64,000 nt of DNA, from positions 83,688,070-83,752,069 of the forward strand of contig OX465282.1 of the NCBI GenBank assembly GCA_949987705.1. Reading direction: 5' to 3'. Of the stretch, positions 12,001 through 22,817 are shown piece after piece; the first letter of the stretch is position 1; each line of letters opens with the position of its first letter. This DNA is from Thereva unica. Taxonomy: Eukaryota; Arthropoda; Insecta; Diptera; Therevidae. The notes under the pieces were generated by a model. The model did no database searches, had not been told where the DNA came from, and worked only from the letters and a program-made list of their open reading frames with translations. The position numbers were made by a program, and so were the translations under genes.

Positions 12001-12534
12001 ATTAATTCAATTAAATTTCTTCCTTTTTCTAGACAATCATTCAAACTAGCTTTGTTTTTTTCTTTTGCCGAAGCATCAAAGACTGGCCGTATTCTGGTCG
12101 TACTATTTTCTTTAACCACATGACGGTGAGGTAAATAATGAGATTGAAAATGCAATTCTTCTTCCGGGACCTCTTCTATAATACCTTCTTGCAACCATTC
12201 ATCGAAAACATGGCCGTATTCTTTAAATAAACCATCCACTTTTAAATTTTTGATTGTCGAAGCTAATCTCTTTACGGCAATATTATAATTATCAGACAAC
12301 GGTGGCTGATTTTCGAGAAATGGCAGATGTACTACATACCTCCCTGCTTGATCTTTCTCGACGGTCTTCAAGAAATGTTCTTCAGCTGCTGCCTGTAACT
12401 CCGACTTCCTTTTCTTTTCAGATGGATCCTCTATACCTAATGCATCTAAGGACCACAGATCAGAAATGACTGCTTCTTTAATTAATAAGGTATTGACAAT
12501 GGTCGCAAGATTTTTTGAGTGGTTTGTTCCTGGT
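9041..12534 (-). pseudogene. BEL-2 Pol: RT, RNase H, integrase
   Basis: Minus-strand Pol of BEL-2. The frame is open from the hAT insertion point through 'DLWSLDALGIEDP' (the typical BEL linker after protease). It continues through reverse transcriptase with YVDN (not YVDD) at 11691-11702, RNase H ('VFCDSSQQAYAAA'), the integrase H2C2 finger ('HAGLH...CVVCKRYNAK') and the DDE core ('GVDLAGP', 'YSDNGTNF', 'GWWERLIG'). A one-nucleotide frameshift near 9690-9710 separates this from the C-terminal 224-codon frame (9715-9041), which continues the integrase ('LTWEEMETIV...NSRPLTY') and tail. The N-terminal part is cut off by the hAT, so the gene cannot be expressed as a unit. Confidence 0.93.
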
Positions 12535-13039
12535 CAGGGCCGGCGCATGATTAAAATGCGCCCGGTGCAGAGTCCAAAATTGCGCCCCAACAAAACTACA
12601 TTTTTTTATCATTTAAGGAGAAACAAACACTCTGCGGATGGAAGAAATAACTTCCATAGTTTGCTTAAAATTCTTTCATAAGGTTAATTCAACAATAAAA
12701 TGGACAGCACAAGGTGTATATATTATAAATATATACTTATATTCTGATTCGCCCTTTTCCACATCACCCAGGAGGTAAGACAACAGATGCGTATTTTATA
12801 GCGAGGTTCCCCGGTAGGCCTATTCCTCGAAAGAAATTCGAGCGAAATATATTAAAATAAATTACTATTCTAAAGCCATGCATATAATATACTTAAAATT
12901 CAACTCGAATTCCTTTTACTAACTAATAAATTGCACAATAAATTAAGCATTCGATTAAAATAAAAGTTACGAAATTAAGCGTACTCCGAACAATTATAAA
13001 AAGCATTGCGTTTAAATTAAATAATATAAAAATTTTATT
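12535..13039. other. hAT 3' untranslated segment
   Basis: Non-coding AT-rich sequence between the hAT end and the transposase stop. It starts with the terminal repeat and a GCGCCC-rich subterminal stretch. No other feature seen. Confidence 0.6.
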
Positions 13040-13802
13040 TCACCGGGCCGTGAAGTTTTCGCGACGCGCTTTAATTTTAGCAAATTCTTCAATTATATTA
13101 TATGTATCCAAATTTTCAACAAGGTCACTTTCAATTGAAATTGTTGCTAATCCCGTTAACCTTTCTCGCCCCATTGTCGATCTTAAGAAGTTTTTTAATA
13201 ACTTCAGTTTTGAGAAACTACGCTCGCCGGATGCTACGGTCACAGGTAATGTGAGAATTTTTAAAGAAATGACTACATTTGGAAAGAGCGTGTCTAAATT
13301 ATTTTTAAAAATATAGTCTAACACATCAATGGGGTAACTATTTTCCTTTACTAACGTAGCAAGCATTCGTAGTTCGTCAAATAAATCTAAACTACTAATA
13401 TCTGACCTACCATGAGCACTTAAAGCTTTTCCCAAATTTTGACAACTCTCTTTAATTGCCACTAAGGAATGAGAACGTAAACTATGTATATCATATAAAA
13501 TCCTAAAAATAACGTTATGGGTATTTAATTGCTCAAACCTTTCAGTAATAGAATTAATTGCCTGATCTAAAATTTTAAAATAAAATTCTACTCTAAACCT
13601 ATCCACGGGTTCTACAACAACATCATCTGTTCCCTCATATGGAAAAAGGCGCTTCTTTCGTCTGGAACGTAAGGACGAAGAAGCTGGAAATACACAAGGC
13701 ACTTCTAATTGGGTAGCAAATCGCTTTGCTTTTTCAATAAATTCCTCAAATTTGGCTTCCGAACGCAAATCTATCAAAAAGGCTTTTGTGGAATTTAAAA
13801 TA
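13040..13802 (-). pseudogene. hAT transposase C-terminal part
   Basis: The 262-codon minus frame (its first codons lie in the Tigger end) continues the hAT transposase after the Tigger insertion. It ends with the hAT dimerisation signature 'LTLPVTVASGERSFSKLKLLKN...MGRERLTGLA', which identifies the zinc-finger MYM1-like hAT group. A basic 'RSRRKKR' patch occurs upstream. It is separated from the rest of the protein by 2.3 kb of Tigger sequence, so it is a pseudogene fragment. Confidence 0.9.
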
Positions 13803-15008
13803 CAGTACACTCGCATTTTAGTGAACACGTGATACAGTGAACTCGCGATATAACGTTCATTACTTTTTTATACATTGACTACTCTAAATAGTGAACAATT
13901 CGTTTTTTCGCTACTCGGATTAATGAACAAAATTTACAAACACTCAAGGAAAAAATATATAAATGTAATCAGGACAAATACATACACATTTAACCAATTG
14001 TAAAGAAAAAATCACACCAATATCGTACACATTTAAGAAATTGTAACGAAAAAATCACACCAATATCATACACATTTAACAAATTGTAACGGAACTATAC
14101 GTTGTATTTTATGCCTAACAGAACAGAAAAATTCGTGCATTTCGTGTAGAATTTTGTTCTGAACGGCATAAAAACGTTTTATCGTTCGTTAGTGAGTGCG
14201 CGACTCTAGTTAAAATGCCTAAAAGAAAGCATCTTACGTTAAAACAAAAGTGCGATTTAATTAATGAATACACGGCCGGTAAAAGTGATACTACCTTGTC
14301 CATAAAGTATGAAATTGCAAAATCGACCGTATGTTCTATAACAAAAAACAGACAGAAAATTTTGAAAAATGCAAGTCAGATTTTAGTGCCAGGCAAAAAG
14401 AAAACCTTACGTAAAGGTGAACTGCCGCGAATGGAGAAAATGCTGTATAAATGGTTTATAAAGCAGAGATCGCGAAATGTGCCAATAGGAAGCAATATGA
14501 TCAAAGTTAAAGCCAAGGAGATTCATCAGCGCATAAAAGAAAACGATGGTCATTTCTATGCCAGTGATGGTTGGCTTCAAAATTTTAAGAACCGTTTTGG
14601 TATTCGATACCTTAAAATTTGTGGGGAAAAACTATCGTCTCAGCCAGCTCTGGTTCAACGGTTCAAGGATTTATTGGCGGCGAAAATCGCTGAGTTACAA
14701 TTAACCAAACACCAAATTTATAACGCCGATGAGTCTGGGCTTTTTTATAAACTTCTGCCTGATAAAACTTATGTGGCAATTTGTGAAAAGTCAGCTCCCG
14801 GAATGAAAATTGCGAAACAAAGAGTTACCTTCCTTGCCTGTACTAACGCATCAGGAAATCATAAATTGAAGCCTTTATTGATTGGCAAAGCTAGGAATCC
14901 TCGATTTTCCGAAATTTTAATTTGCCCGTACATTATGACAACTCGCAAAATGCTTGGATGACTTGCGGCATCTTTAGAAACTGGTTCCATAAGAATTTCG
15001 TACCTGAA

Positions 15009-15063
15009 GTATTGTTTGAATTTTGCGTCAAATAAATTTTCGATAATTAAAGCAATTTTTTAG
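15009..15063 (+). other. Tigger transposase intron 1 (55 nt)
   Basis: Begins GTATTG after a Glu codon and ends TTTTTTAG before the codons for VKSFLGSEG. Removing it joins two parts of the DDE domain without loss. It contains in-frame stops, so it is unlikely to be coding. Confidence 0.75.
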
Positions 15064-15531
15064 GTGAAATCTTTCTTGGGAAGTGAGGGTTTACCAATAA
15101 GGGCAATTCTTCTTTTGGACAATGCGCCTTGTCACCCACCTGCTGGAGAATTGAAAAGCGAGGACGGTTTAATTTTGGTAATGTATATGCCACCCAATGT
15201 AACTCCACTCATTCAACCGATGGATCAAAATGTAATAAGAATAACCAAGCTGTACTACCGAAGCTCTTTATTAACGACCATCATTTCCAATAAGGAAGGG
15301 ATTTGTGAAGCTGTAAAAAAAATTACACTTAAAGACGCTGCTATAAATTTATACGCAGCTTGGTCAAGGCTTGATGCCATCACAATTTCTAAATGCTGGA
15401 CTAACATACTTTCTGAAGAAGAACCAGATGAAGACGACATTCCACTAAGTATATGGCGTACAAGATTACACCAAAATGCCGCGAGTTATACTGAGGAAGT
15501 TGCACAGCTACTACGGGCTATTGATCCAAAT

Positions 15532-15583
15532 GTGAGGCTCTACTAAAGTTTCTTTAACTTAAATTTTAATAAAATATTTATAG
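15532..15583 (+). other. Tigger transposase intron 2 (52 nt)
   Basis: Begins GTGAGG, a strong donor, and ends TTTATAG. Splicing extends the protein by 97 codons with a tail typical of Tigger proteins. Unspliced reading would stop at 15546. Confidence 0.72.
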
Positions 15584-16109
15584 ATTACCACATCTGACAT
15601 AAACAACTGGAACAAGGATAATTTTGCAGACGAGATTGAATCTGATAAAAATTCTGACTCTGAATCTGACAACGAGACAGAAGTTCCAGAAGAAAAAATG
15701 ACTGCACGCGCCGGATTCGAAGCCCTTAATATGTCACTAAAGTGGTCAGAACAAAACAATATCAGTCTTGATGAAATACTGATATTAAAAAAGATTAAAG
15801 AAAAGGCTTTGTTAAAAGTATTGGATTCAAAACAAAGGCAAATGAAAGTCACAGACTTCTTTTGTAGTACATAATATTTACACAAGTTAATACATTCTGG
15901 AAAATAAAACCTTTAGTACCTACTATTAACTGTTTTTTAATAAACTTAGGTAACATGATTCCCTCATACATTTGGTGTGATATTTCTGTTCTTATTATGA
16001 TTCTGAGAAAATATTGAAATAAATGTAATTTTATTCACCATTTGAGTGAACCATTTGATTTAGTGCTGGGTCTTGATTTTTTTGAATTCACTATATCGCG
16101 AGTGTACTG

Positions 16110-17821
16110 TATCAACTGCAGTAGATAAACATACATTTGGGCTTTGTAAGTATTTACTGGCTATATTTATTTTTTCTAAAATATCATACCAGATTACTAT
16201 AGAGCAAATGAACTTAAACTCAGTAACTTTATTTCCTAACGATTCTGCTGTATGTTTCGATACGGACTCTCCTTCCTGAGCGAGTTCAACCAACGCCTCG
16301 TAGACATCATCTAATTGACGAACTAATGGTTTTAAGGCGTCTATTCTACTCTCCCACCCGGTATCACTAAGCGGCTTAAGAGTTAATAATTTTACATGTT
16401 TTTTCAAACATCCCATCTTTTAACCGAACTGGAGAAAAAAACATATAAATTTTGAATAGTATCAAAACAAGAAATTGCGTCTAGAGAGCAATGTGCAGCA
16501 TCTGAAATAACTAGGTTCGTTGAGTGCGATGCGCAAGGAACAAAAAATGCTCTAGGCTCTATGGATCGGATACGGGCCTGCATTCCAGAATAACGCCCTG
16601 TCATATTGGATCCGTTATCATAACCCTGCCCCCTACAGTCACTTAAAGGAATACCTAATTTATTTAATTCATCTAAAACTAATTCTGTCAGCCCTGCCCC
16701 CGTAGAATCCAATGCCGCTAAAAACCCTAAAAAGAACTCCTTTATTTCGAAATGGTTACCTTTTTTATTTAAAATCCTAATAATTAAAGTTAACTGCTCT
16801 TGACGGCTAACGTCTGGGGTACAATCTACAATAAGAGAATAATATTTTGCAGCTTTAATCATATCTAAAATATTTCATCTAACTGCGCTATCAATAATAT
16901 CTATTAATTCATTCTGAATATCTTTACTCAAATATTTATTTTGGGTTTCCCTATTAGATATCCTACGTAAATGCTCTGATAAAACTACATCAAATTTGCT
17001 AATGGATTCTACAAGTTTCAGAAAGTTTCCATTATTTCTCTCATACAAAATATCAGATCGCCCTCTAAAAGCTAATGTCTGCTCTGCAAGAAACTGTACG
17101 CATATTATAAGTCGCCTTAAAACCTCTCGCCAGTGCTGAACTTCCTTAGACATTTCTTTTTGCAATGAAGTATCTACTGTCTTATTAACCCTCAATCTTA
17201 ACTCTAGTTCCCTCCAACATTTAAAAGTTTCCATATGGCTAAAACTATTATCATGCTCTTTGACTAGTCTTCCTATATGATTCCAATCATTATATCCCGA
17301 ACTAGACAGTGAACTACTTTCCTTTAATTTTGAAATCAGTTTACAACAAAAGCAAAAGACGGAATTTTTAGAAATTGAATAAACTAACCAAGATCTATTA
17401 ACCACTTCACCATTTTTCATGGACCTACTATAGTAGTTTGGATTAAATTTCCTTTTGTTCGTGATGGGAAATTCTATATTTGAAACTTGTTTGGGACCCT
17501 GTTTAACAATTTCTTGAATAATAAGATCATTTAATATTGGCCATGAACCCGGGTCATCAAAATTCAACCTAACTAAATTTAATTCTACACCTCTAAATTG
17601 TTGTTCTAGTCCTAACGAAAAATTTTCAGAATTACATTTATGAAAAATTGGATCATTTGTAGGCGGGGAAATATTTGAATATTTACCTGACTTTCTTCAA
17701 TATCTTGAGAAATAAACTTAACTATGGCACCTGATTGCCTTTTATTTAAATTTTCAATTTGTTGGCGTTTTTTTCGAAATTCGCACCCCGATAACTTACG
17801 TTTTCCCGGTAACGTTTTCAC
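16110..17821 (-). pseudogene. hAT transposase N-terminal and central part
   Basis: From 17821 the minus strand reads 'KRKLSGCEFRKKRQQ', the usual start of this hAT group, then shifts frame. The frame 17567-16875 carries a TTF-type zinc finger ('DPGSWP', 'NRSWLVYS', 'VFCFCCKL') and DUF4371 start ('LAEQTLAFRGRSD'). An in-frame TGA at 16875-16877 interrupts it. The frame resumes at 16862 ('YYSLIVDCTPDVSRQEQ', the region of the first catalytic Asp) and shifts again near 16410 ('LTLKPLSDTGWESR'). Tigger then cuts it at 16109. With at least two frameshifts, one nonsense codon and an insertion, this transposase is dead. Confidence 0.9.
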
Positions 17822-17849
17822 GGCACGGCACAGTCAAATATTCTAAATT

Positions 17850-18056
17850 TCGTTATATAAACAAAAACAACACACAAATTAATGCAAATAAACAAAATAA
17901 TAACAATAAATAAATAATAAACAAAAACAACACACAAATTAATGCAAATAAACAAAAACAACACACAAAAACAAACAAAATAAAAACAATAAATAAATAA
18001 TAAACAAAAACAACACACAAATCAACGAAAATAAAATGTAAAAAATAATAAATCAA
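17850..18056. repeat. AAC-rich tandem low-complexity repeat
   Basis: Irregular repeats built on 'aaacaaaaacaacacacaaat' and 'aataaataaataat' begin near 17860, 17922, 17952 and 18003. They lie in the 5' non-coding part of the hAT. Small minus frames through here are repeat artefacts. Confidence 0.8.
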
Positions 18057-18255
18057 AATTTATCAAAAAATCTATAGATATTATTTTTAATAACAAAAAA
18101 AAACTATGTTATTTTAAATATTTTTTAAAGAAAGTTTTCCTTCACTGCACCACTTCCAAAGTTTGGAAACTAATAAAAATACTTCACCCAATTTCTCTTC
18201 ATAAATTCTCCCAGAGAAAAAAACTTCTAAAACTTGAATTTGTACCATAATAACG

Positions 18256-18432
18256 CGTGGTATTAAAGCCCGAACCAAATATGACGTTCCGTAACGTAAC
18301 CGCACGTACCCTAACGATCGAATATATGCAAGTTCATTAAGTCAATTTAGGTCGGTGCCATATGAACACTCATGCTCGTACGTTAGGGTACGTAAAGTTA
18401 CGGTGCTGTACGTCATATTTCGTTCAGGCTTA
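18256..18432. repeat. Inverted repeat pair inside the hAT
   Basis: Arms 18256-18312 and 18380-18432 are imperfect inverted copies sharing 'cgttagggtacgt' and 'gacgtcatattt'-like blocks around a ~67-bp loop. It may be a small foldback insertion or a hAT subterminal structure. Confidence 0.65.
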
Positions 18433-19151
18433 ATAAGGGAACAAACAAAAAGAGCAATTAAGGAGAGATTCTCACCACAAGGGATTTTATTTTTCTCATT
18501 TCGTTCATTTACTTCTTCTAACAAACCTTGGAGCAAGATTTAAAAGTGCACCAACAGCGCCCTAAAGCTCATATCAAACACAGTAAACAGCAATACCCAA
18601 TACAGAGCCATCGGAACGATTTTTTCCTTTGTGTGAGTTGATATGGTGCATTTTAAAAAATTTTTGAAAAGTGCTCCAGCCTAGGAAAAATGAAATTATT
18701 TGGTGTTGCGTCTCGCTCATTCAACTGGTCAATTCTGTATATACATCTCACGTTCAAATTAGAGAACATCATTTGAATGAGAGATTTTCTTCTCATTTGG
18801 CGAATTTTTCTCCTGAATTTTTACTTATGATTCTCTTTCTGGGCAGAAATTATATGAAAATCTCGAGTTCCTGCATGAGGGGAAGTAAAATTTCCCCGAC
18901 TTTTCTTGTATGGGAAAGTATTGGGGAAGAATTTGGGTAAATTTGTGTTAAATCTTGTGCTCGTGAAATTCACATAAGTGTTACCAAAACTAAATTGTGG
19001 TAATAAAAATGAATTCCTGCAATATATGAAAAGGAAGTTTATCAATTTTATTTTTATAATTTTTTTTACATCTTGATATTTAAAACTGCGCCTCCGTCCA
19101 GTTGCGCCCTGTGCGAGTGCACCACTCGCACCTATGTCAGCGCCGCCCCTG
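18433..19151. other. hAT 5' non-coding segment
   Basis: No coding homology is seen. The last ~70 bp are GC-rich and contain the hAT terminal repeat plus a 'gagtgcaccactcgcac' hairpin near 19114-19130. Confidence 0.6.
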
Positions 19152-19493
19152 TTCCTGGTGCACGACCAATAATTGTCCACCCACAATTCTTACAGTTCAC
19201 TATAATCACTTTCAAATTTACTATCTCGCACTATTAAATTCTATCTATCGCTTTATATTTCACTTTCAAATCACTACTTTTCACTGTTCTCACTTTAAAA
19301 CACTTTTATCGCCTTTCAAATCAGAACTGACTCGATAGCGGCTGCCAGGCGCTTTTATATAGGTAGCTCCACCTTTGTCTACTTTCTGGAACCTTCGTTT
19401 TCTGGTTCCTTGTGGTATGTTCTATGTTTCTTTTAGTTTCGACCAGCTTGAAGTTGTCTTCGCTTATCGCTCGTTAGCTTAGTACATAAATTC

Positions 19494-22214
19494 TTAATTC
19501 AGACAACAACCGAAAATCGTTGATTCATCCTCTCGACAAACAGATGGCGCATAATCATCACATTGCCCCCTTCTTAGGACTGTTCGTCCCGAACAGTTGT
19601 CCATCTTCTTCTTTGCTTTGGGTCCTTGTTGAATCCTGTAGACCACATCGTTGATCCGTGTTAGGATTTTATAGGGCCCCTCCCACTGACGCTGAAGTTT
19701 CGGAGACTTGCCTTTCCGTCTTCGAGGATTGAACAGCCAAACGAGATCACCTTCATGGTATCCGCTACAGTTTGCTCGGAGGTCGTACCTTGGTTTCATC
19801 CTGTCACTGGCCGTCTTAGGATTCTCCCTTGAGATTTTGTCAACTGAGGCTCCAACGTGGTGTTGTCTTATTTCTCCTTTCGCTCTTACTCGAGGACCCT
19901 TGCTGCCGGCACAAGCTGTGCATTTGCGACACCAATTCGTAACATCCTCCCGCATGTGAAGCCAATAGAATCTCTCCTTTATTTTTGACAGAGTTTTGTT
20001 AACTCCCAAATGTTCTCCTGACGGGCTATTATGACACTCCTCAAGAATATCTGTTATTCCAGCACGAGGGACTAACACCTGCATTCGATGAGAGGTACCA
20101 TCAGCTGTTTCCCATTTGCGCTTCAATACTCCTCCTTCGATATGCCATGAATCCCATTGGGCCCAATAGCTCTTCAGGATTTCACTTCTCTCTGCGATGT
20201 CTTTCCATTTAGGCTTCTCGTTGTGTTCCTTCCATGACAAAATCGCAGAAATGTCCGGGTCGTCGCGTTGCGCATCTCGAATTCCTTGGTCCTCATATTT
20301 TATGCTTGGCTCCGCAGTCGTCTTTTGACACTTTTCCTCAATACGCCAACGATACTTAAAACCTGGTTCGCATGGTCGCCGGGACAGTGCAGTATCTATT
20401 GGAATTCCCCTGTTGCGGTGTTTCATCATCAATTCTCCAAGGTCCAATAGTATTCCGTGTGTTGTCATAAAGTCCAAACCAAGAATACACTCGTCTACTA
20501 TGTCAGCTACCAGGAACGAATGTGTAAACTTAATGTCGCCGAGTACCACGTCCATCATTGTTTCCCCATGTAATTTCACTGGTTCTCCTGTTACAGTTTT
20601 CAGAATGTACTGGTCCGCGTTTTTCAGCCACTTTCTACCGACCAAATCAGCCCTGATGACAGATCTTGAAGCACCTGTATCCACGGTAATTGTGTATTGT
20701 TCATCACCAACTTTCCCTTCGATGACAAGGCTGTTGTTGCCACGCTGCAGTTGGGTGATGTTGACGATGACATCAGGGATCTCCATTTTCCCCACTAACT
20801 CCCTCCGGTCTCCTTTCTGCCGTTGTCCACATTTTTCACAGCATGTTGAGCCACTCCTACTCCCTGGCGATTCCACTCTCCTTCGCTTTCGGCAACTCCT
20901 TTGTAAATGGCCCGGCTCGCCACAGTACCAGCATCGTAGACGACGACGTACTTCCGAGGTGTTGACTCGATGGCAAATGTTCTCAGTCATATTGATTCCC
21001 CTGAGGTGGACCGTATTCCTTGTTGCTTGCTTCGCTGCCTCGTATGCCAGAGCATATGCCAAAACTTCTGCTGTAGTCTTCTTTCCAGCCAATCTGGCTG
21101 CATGTTGTAGATCTCGGTCAGCAAAAGAGTTAAAGAAAGCCTCTCTTGCTACTTCGTTGATGTAGTCTTGGCTGAAGCTAGGATAAGCCAGATGCACTAA
21201 CCTCTCGATATCGGCGCATAGTTGTTGTAAAGTTTCTCCTGGCTTTTGAAGTCGATTGCGAAGTTGAAGTCGATAAACCTCTTGCATGTGCTGATCACCG
21301 TAACGCATTTCTAGCGCTTGAACTAAGAACCCGTAGCTGTTGCGATGTTCTGCTGGTATTGACTGCAATATTTCTGCTGCTGTGCCCCTTAGTGACAACG
21401 TTAAGGCCGTTGCTTTTTCCTCCTCAGTCCAGCAATTGCCTGCTGCTGCTGCTTCGAATTGGAGCTTATAAGTAGACCATGGGCTTTGCCCGTCGAAAGT
21501 TGGCGGCTGCAGTTTCCTAACTCCGATGACTTCGTGAGATGCCGTCGCTGGGTGGTGAATCTTCACCCTTTCTAGCTCTGCTCTGACCGATTCTAGCTCA
21601 ACCTTCAACTTTTCATCATTTTCCCTCATGGAATTTTCGAGCTTTTCCAGATCATTCTCTACATTTGCTTTAATGGAAGATTCGAGATTTTCCAGCTTTT
21701 TGTCAACAGAGAATGACATTAGTTCGAATTTCTGCTCCATCTGGTTTCTCTGTTCTTCCATAGACTCTTTGAGTTCTGCTAACGAGCGTTCATGAGCTAC
21801 TGCTAATAATTTCTGTTCATCTTTTAACGCCAACACTTCCGCCTTGATCTCTGTTGTCGCTTCTTTCATCTCTGCTGATGACCGTTCTTGCGCTTCCTTC
21901 ATCTCTGCTGATGACCGTTCTTGCGCTTCCTTCATCTCTGCTGATGCACGTTCTTGCGCTGCTGATGACCGTTCTTGCGCTTCCTTCATCACCATCAATG
22001 TTTTAAAAAGTTCTGCCATACTCACTGTCGTTTCTTCTGGCTCCGCTTCTACCTCGTCTTCAAACATGTAGGTTTCAGGATCCTTACCTTCGTTCACCAT
22101 AGCTTCTCGAAGCAGGGCGGTTAGGGAACTTTTAGCCCCCACCGTTGACAACGAGCGTTTACTTAATTCTTTTTTCAACTCTACAGTGCGCAAATCCACT
22201 AGCTTTCGACCCAT
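19494..22214 (-). CDS. Family A Gag-protease-truncated integrase polyprotein, copy 1
   Basis: A single 906-codon frame. The N-terminus is a SAP-like motif ('DLRTVELKKELSKRSLSTVGAK', residues ~6-28), followed by a coiled coil with 11-residue repeats of the type EAQERSSAEMK. Next come the gypsy Gag core ('GQSPWSTYKLQFEAAA...RYGDQHMQEVYR'), a CCHC knuckle ('CWYCGEPGHLQRSC') and an aspartic protease ('TVDTGASRSVI'). The frame then jumps to the last residues of an RNase H ('ALSRRPC'), an integrase H2C2 finger and, after a second jump, the GPY/F tail ('WEGPYKI'). Reverse transcriptase, RNase H core and integrase DDE core are absent. The stop lies within the 3' LTR. An open frame despite these losses suggests selection or recent spread as a non-autonomous element. 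Confidence 0.9.
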   Translation of the reverse strand: MGRKLVDLRTVELKKELSKRSLSTVGAKSSLTALLREAMVNEGKDPETYMFEDEVEAEPEETTVSMAELFKTLMVMKEAQERSSAAQERASAEMKEAQERSSAEMKEAQERSSAEMKEATTEIKAEVLALKDEQKLLAVAHERSLAELKESMEEQRNQMEQKFELMSFSVDKKLENLESSIKANVENDLEKLENSMRENDEKLKVELESVRAELERVKIHHPATASHEVIGVRKLQPPTFDGQSPWSTYKLQFEAAAAGNCWTEEEKATALTLSLRGTAAEILQSIPAEHRNSYGFLVQALEMRYGDQHMQEVYRLQLRNRLQKPGETLQQLCADIERLVHLAYPSFSQDYINEVAREAFFNSFADRDLQHAARLAGKKTTAEVLAYALAYEAAKQATRNTVHLRGINMTENICHRVNTSEVRRRLRCWYCGEPGHLQRSCRKRRRVESPGSRSGSTCCEKCGQRQKGDRRELVGKMEIPDVIVNITQLQRGNNSLVIEGKVGDEQYTITVDTGASRSVIRADLVGRKWLKNADQYILKTVTGEPVKLHGETMMDVVLGDIKFTHSFLVADIVDECILGLDFMTTHGILLDLGELMMKHRNRGIPIDTALSRRPCEPGFKYRWRIEEKCQKTTAEPSIKYEDQGIRDAQRDDPDISAILSWKEHNEKPKWKDIAERSEILKSYWAQWDSWHIEGGVLKRKWETADGTSHRMQVLVPRAGITDILEECHNSPSGEHLGVNKTLSKIKERFYWLHMREDVTNWCRKCTACAGSKGPRVRAKGEIRQHHVGASVDKISRENPKTASDRMKPRYDLRANCSGYHEGDLVWLFNPRRRKGKSPKLQRQWEGPYKILTRINDVVYRIQQGPKAKKKMDNCSGRTVLRRGQCDDYAPSVCREDESTIFGCCLN

Positions 22215-22306
22215 TTTATTAATAAGTCCTTATTTCTCACGCACAAAATTTAAATTCCAATCACAATTATTGTTCAAGTTCACTTATTTCACTTATCTCT
22301 TAATTA

Positions 22307-22324
22307 ATCCCACTTCTGACACCA
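22307..22324 (-). other. Family A primer binding site (tRNA-Leu), copy 1
   Basis: Plus strand ATCCCACTTCTGACACCA equals the 3' end of tRNA-Leu(CAG) with CCA, two bases from the LTR edge. Confidence 0.85.
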
Positions 22325-22326
22325 AT

Positions 22327-22817
22327 TGTTACGTTTTTCCGGCTTAACGGATTCGTAGGATTAATTAAGGAATACACTTTTTAAGTATCCACACAAAATT
22401 TATTTATTACGAAACAAAACACAATTTAACAATAAACACAATTCTTACAGTTCACTATAATCACTTTCAAATTTACTATCTCGCACTATTAAATTCTATC
22501 TATCGCTTTATATTTCACTTTCAAATCACTACTTTTCACTGTTCTCACTTTAAAACACTTTTATCGCCTTTCAAATCAGAACTGACTCGATAGCGGCTGC
22601 CAAGCGCTTTTATATAGGCAGCTCCACCTTTGTCTACTTTCTGGAACCTTCGTTTTCTGGTTCCTTGTGGTATGTTCTATGTTTCTTTTAGTTTCGACCA
22701 GCTTGAAGTTGTCTTCGCTTATCGCTCGTTAGCTTAGTACATAAATTCTTAATTCAGACAACAACCGAAAATCGTTGATTCATCCTCTCGACAAACAGAT
22801 GGCGCATAATCATCACA
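22327..22817 (-). repeat. Family A copy 1, 5' LTR
   Basis: 491 bp, on the plus strand TGTTACGTTTTTCCGG to CATAATCATCACA, matching the LTRs at 8134 and 31449 in reverse. Confidence 0.93.

Larger units (their letters stand above)
14215..15874 (+). pseudogene. Tigger transposase, three exons, one frameshift
   Basis: The N-terminus has a psq-like helix-turn-helix ('KRKHLTLKQKCDLINEY') and a CENP-B type domain ('ASDGWLQNFKNRFGI'). The DDE_1 core shows 'NADESGLFYKLLPDKTY', 'LLLDNAPCHPP' and 'LIQPMDQ'. Exons fit 14215-15008, 15064-15531 and 15584-15874. The introns (55 and 52 nt) start GT and end AG and both fall in phase 0. The third exon stays open to a TAA and carries the Tigger-like tail ending 'KVTDFF'. 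A missing base around 14908-14912 shifts frame within exon 1, so this copy is not expressible as it stands. The ATG at 14215 is chosen because the DNA-binding domain begins at once. Confidence 0.88.
13803..16109 (+). mobile_element. Tigger/pogo element in the hAT transposase gene
   Basis: Terminal inverted repeats CAGTACACTCGC (13803-13814) and its complement (16098-16109) are flanked by TA on both sides (13801-13802, 16110-16111), as expected for the Tc1/mariner superfamily. A related 'actcgcgatata' motif is repeated inside the left end. The plus-strand transposase has CENP-B type DNA-binding and DDE_1 domains. The hAT coding sequence reads on across the insertion, which confirms the boundaries. 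Confidence 0.95.
12535..19151 (-). mobile_element. hAT transposon, split by Tigger
   Basis: The ends are CAGGGCCGGCGCA (12535) and, reversed, CAGGGGCGGCGCTGACA (19151), imperfect terminal inverted repeats of hAT type. An exact 8-bp target duplication TTCCTGGT lies at 12527-12534 and 19152-19159. Inside is a minus-strand transposase with TTF-type zinc finger, DUF4371-like and C-terminal dimerisation regions, interrupted by a Tigger element. The insertion sits in BEL-2, directly after codons for the conserved GW-I-I-G motif. Confidence 0.95.
19182..22817 (-). mobile_element. Family A gypsy element, copy 1
   Basis: Minus-strand element with 5' LTR 22327-22817, primer site 22307-22324, body 22214-19563 and a truncated 3' LTR (19182-19562). 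The right flank is ATAT (22818-22821), the family's target motif. On the left the LTR lacks its last ~110 bp and abuts BEL-2 codons for GW-I-I-G directly. BEL-2 protease codons expected there are missing, so a deletion removed the LTR end together with BEL-2 sequence. A polypurine tract (minus AAGAAGGGGGCAA) adjoins the 3' LTR. Confidence 0.93.

Noticed and set aside
17818..18056. Hydrophobic Cys/Phe/Val-rich minus frames resembling membrane proteins
   Set aside because: Produced by translating AAC-rich low-complexity repeats.
20413..21165. 250-codon plus-strand frame, with similar frames antisense to copies 2 and 3
   Set aside because: Antisense shadow of the Gag/protease coding region; its sequence has no domain and tracks the real gene codon by codon.
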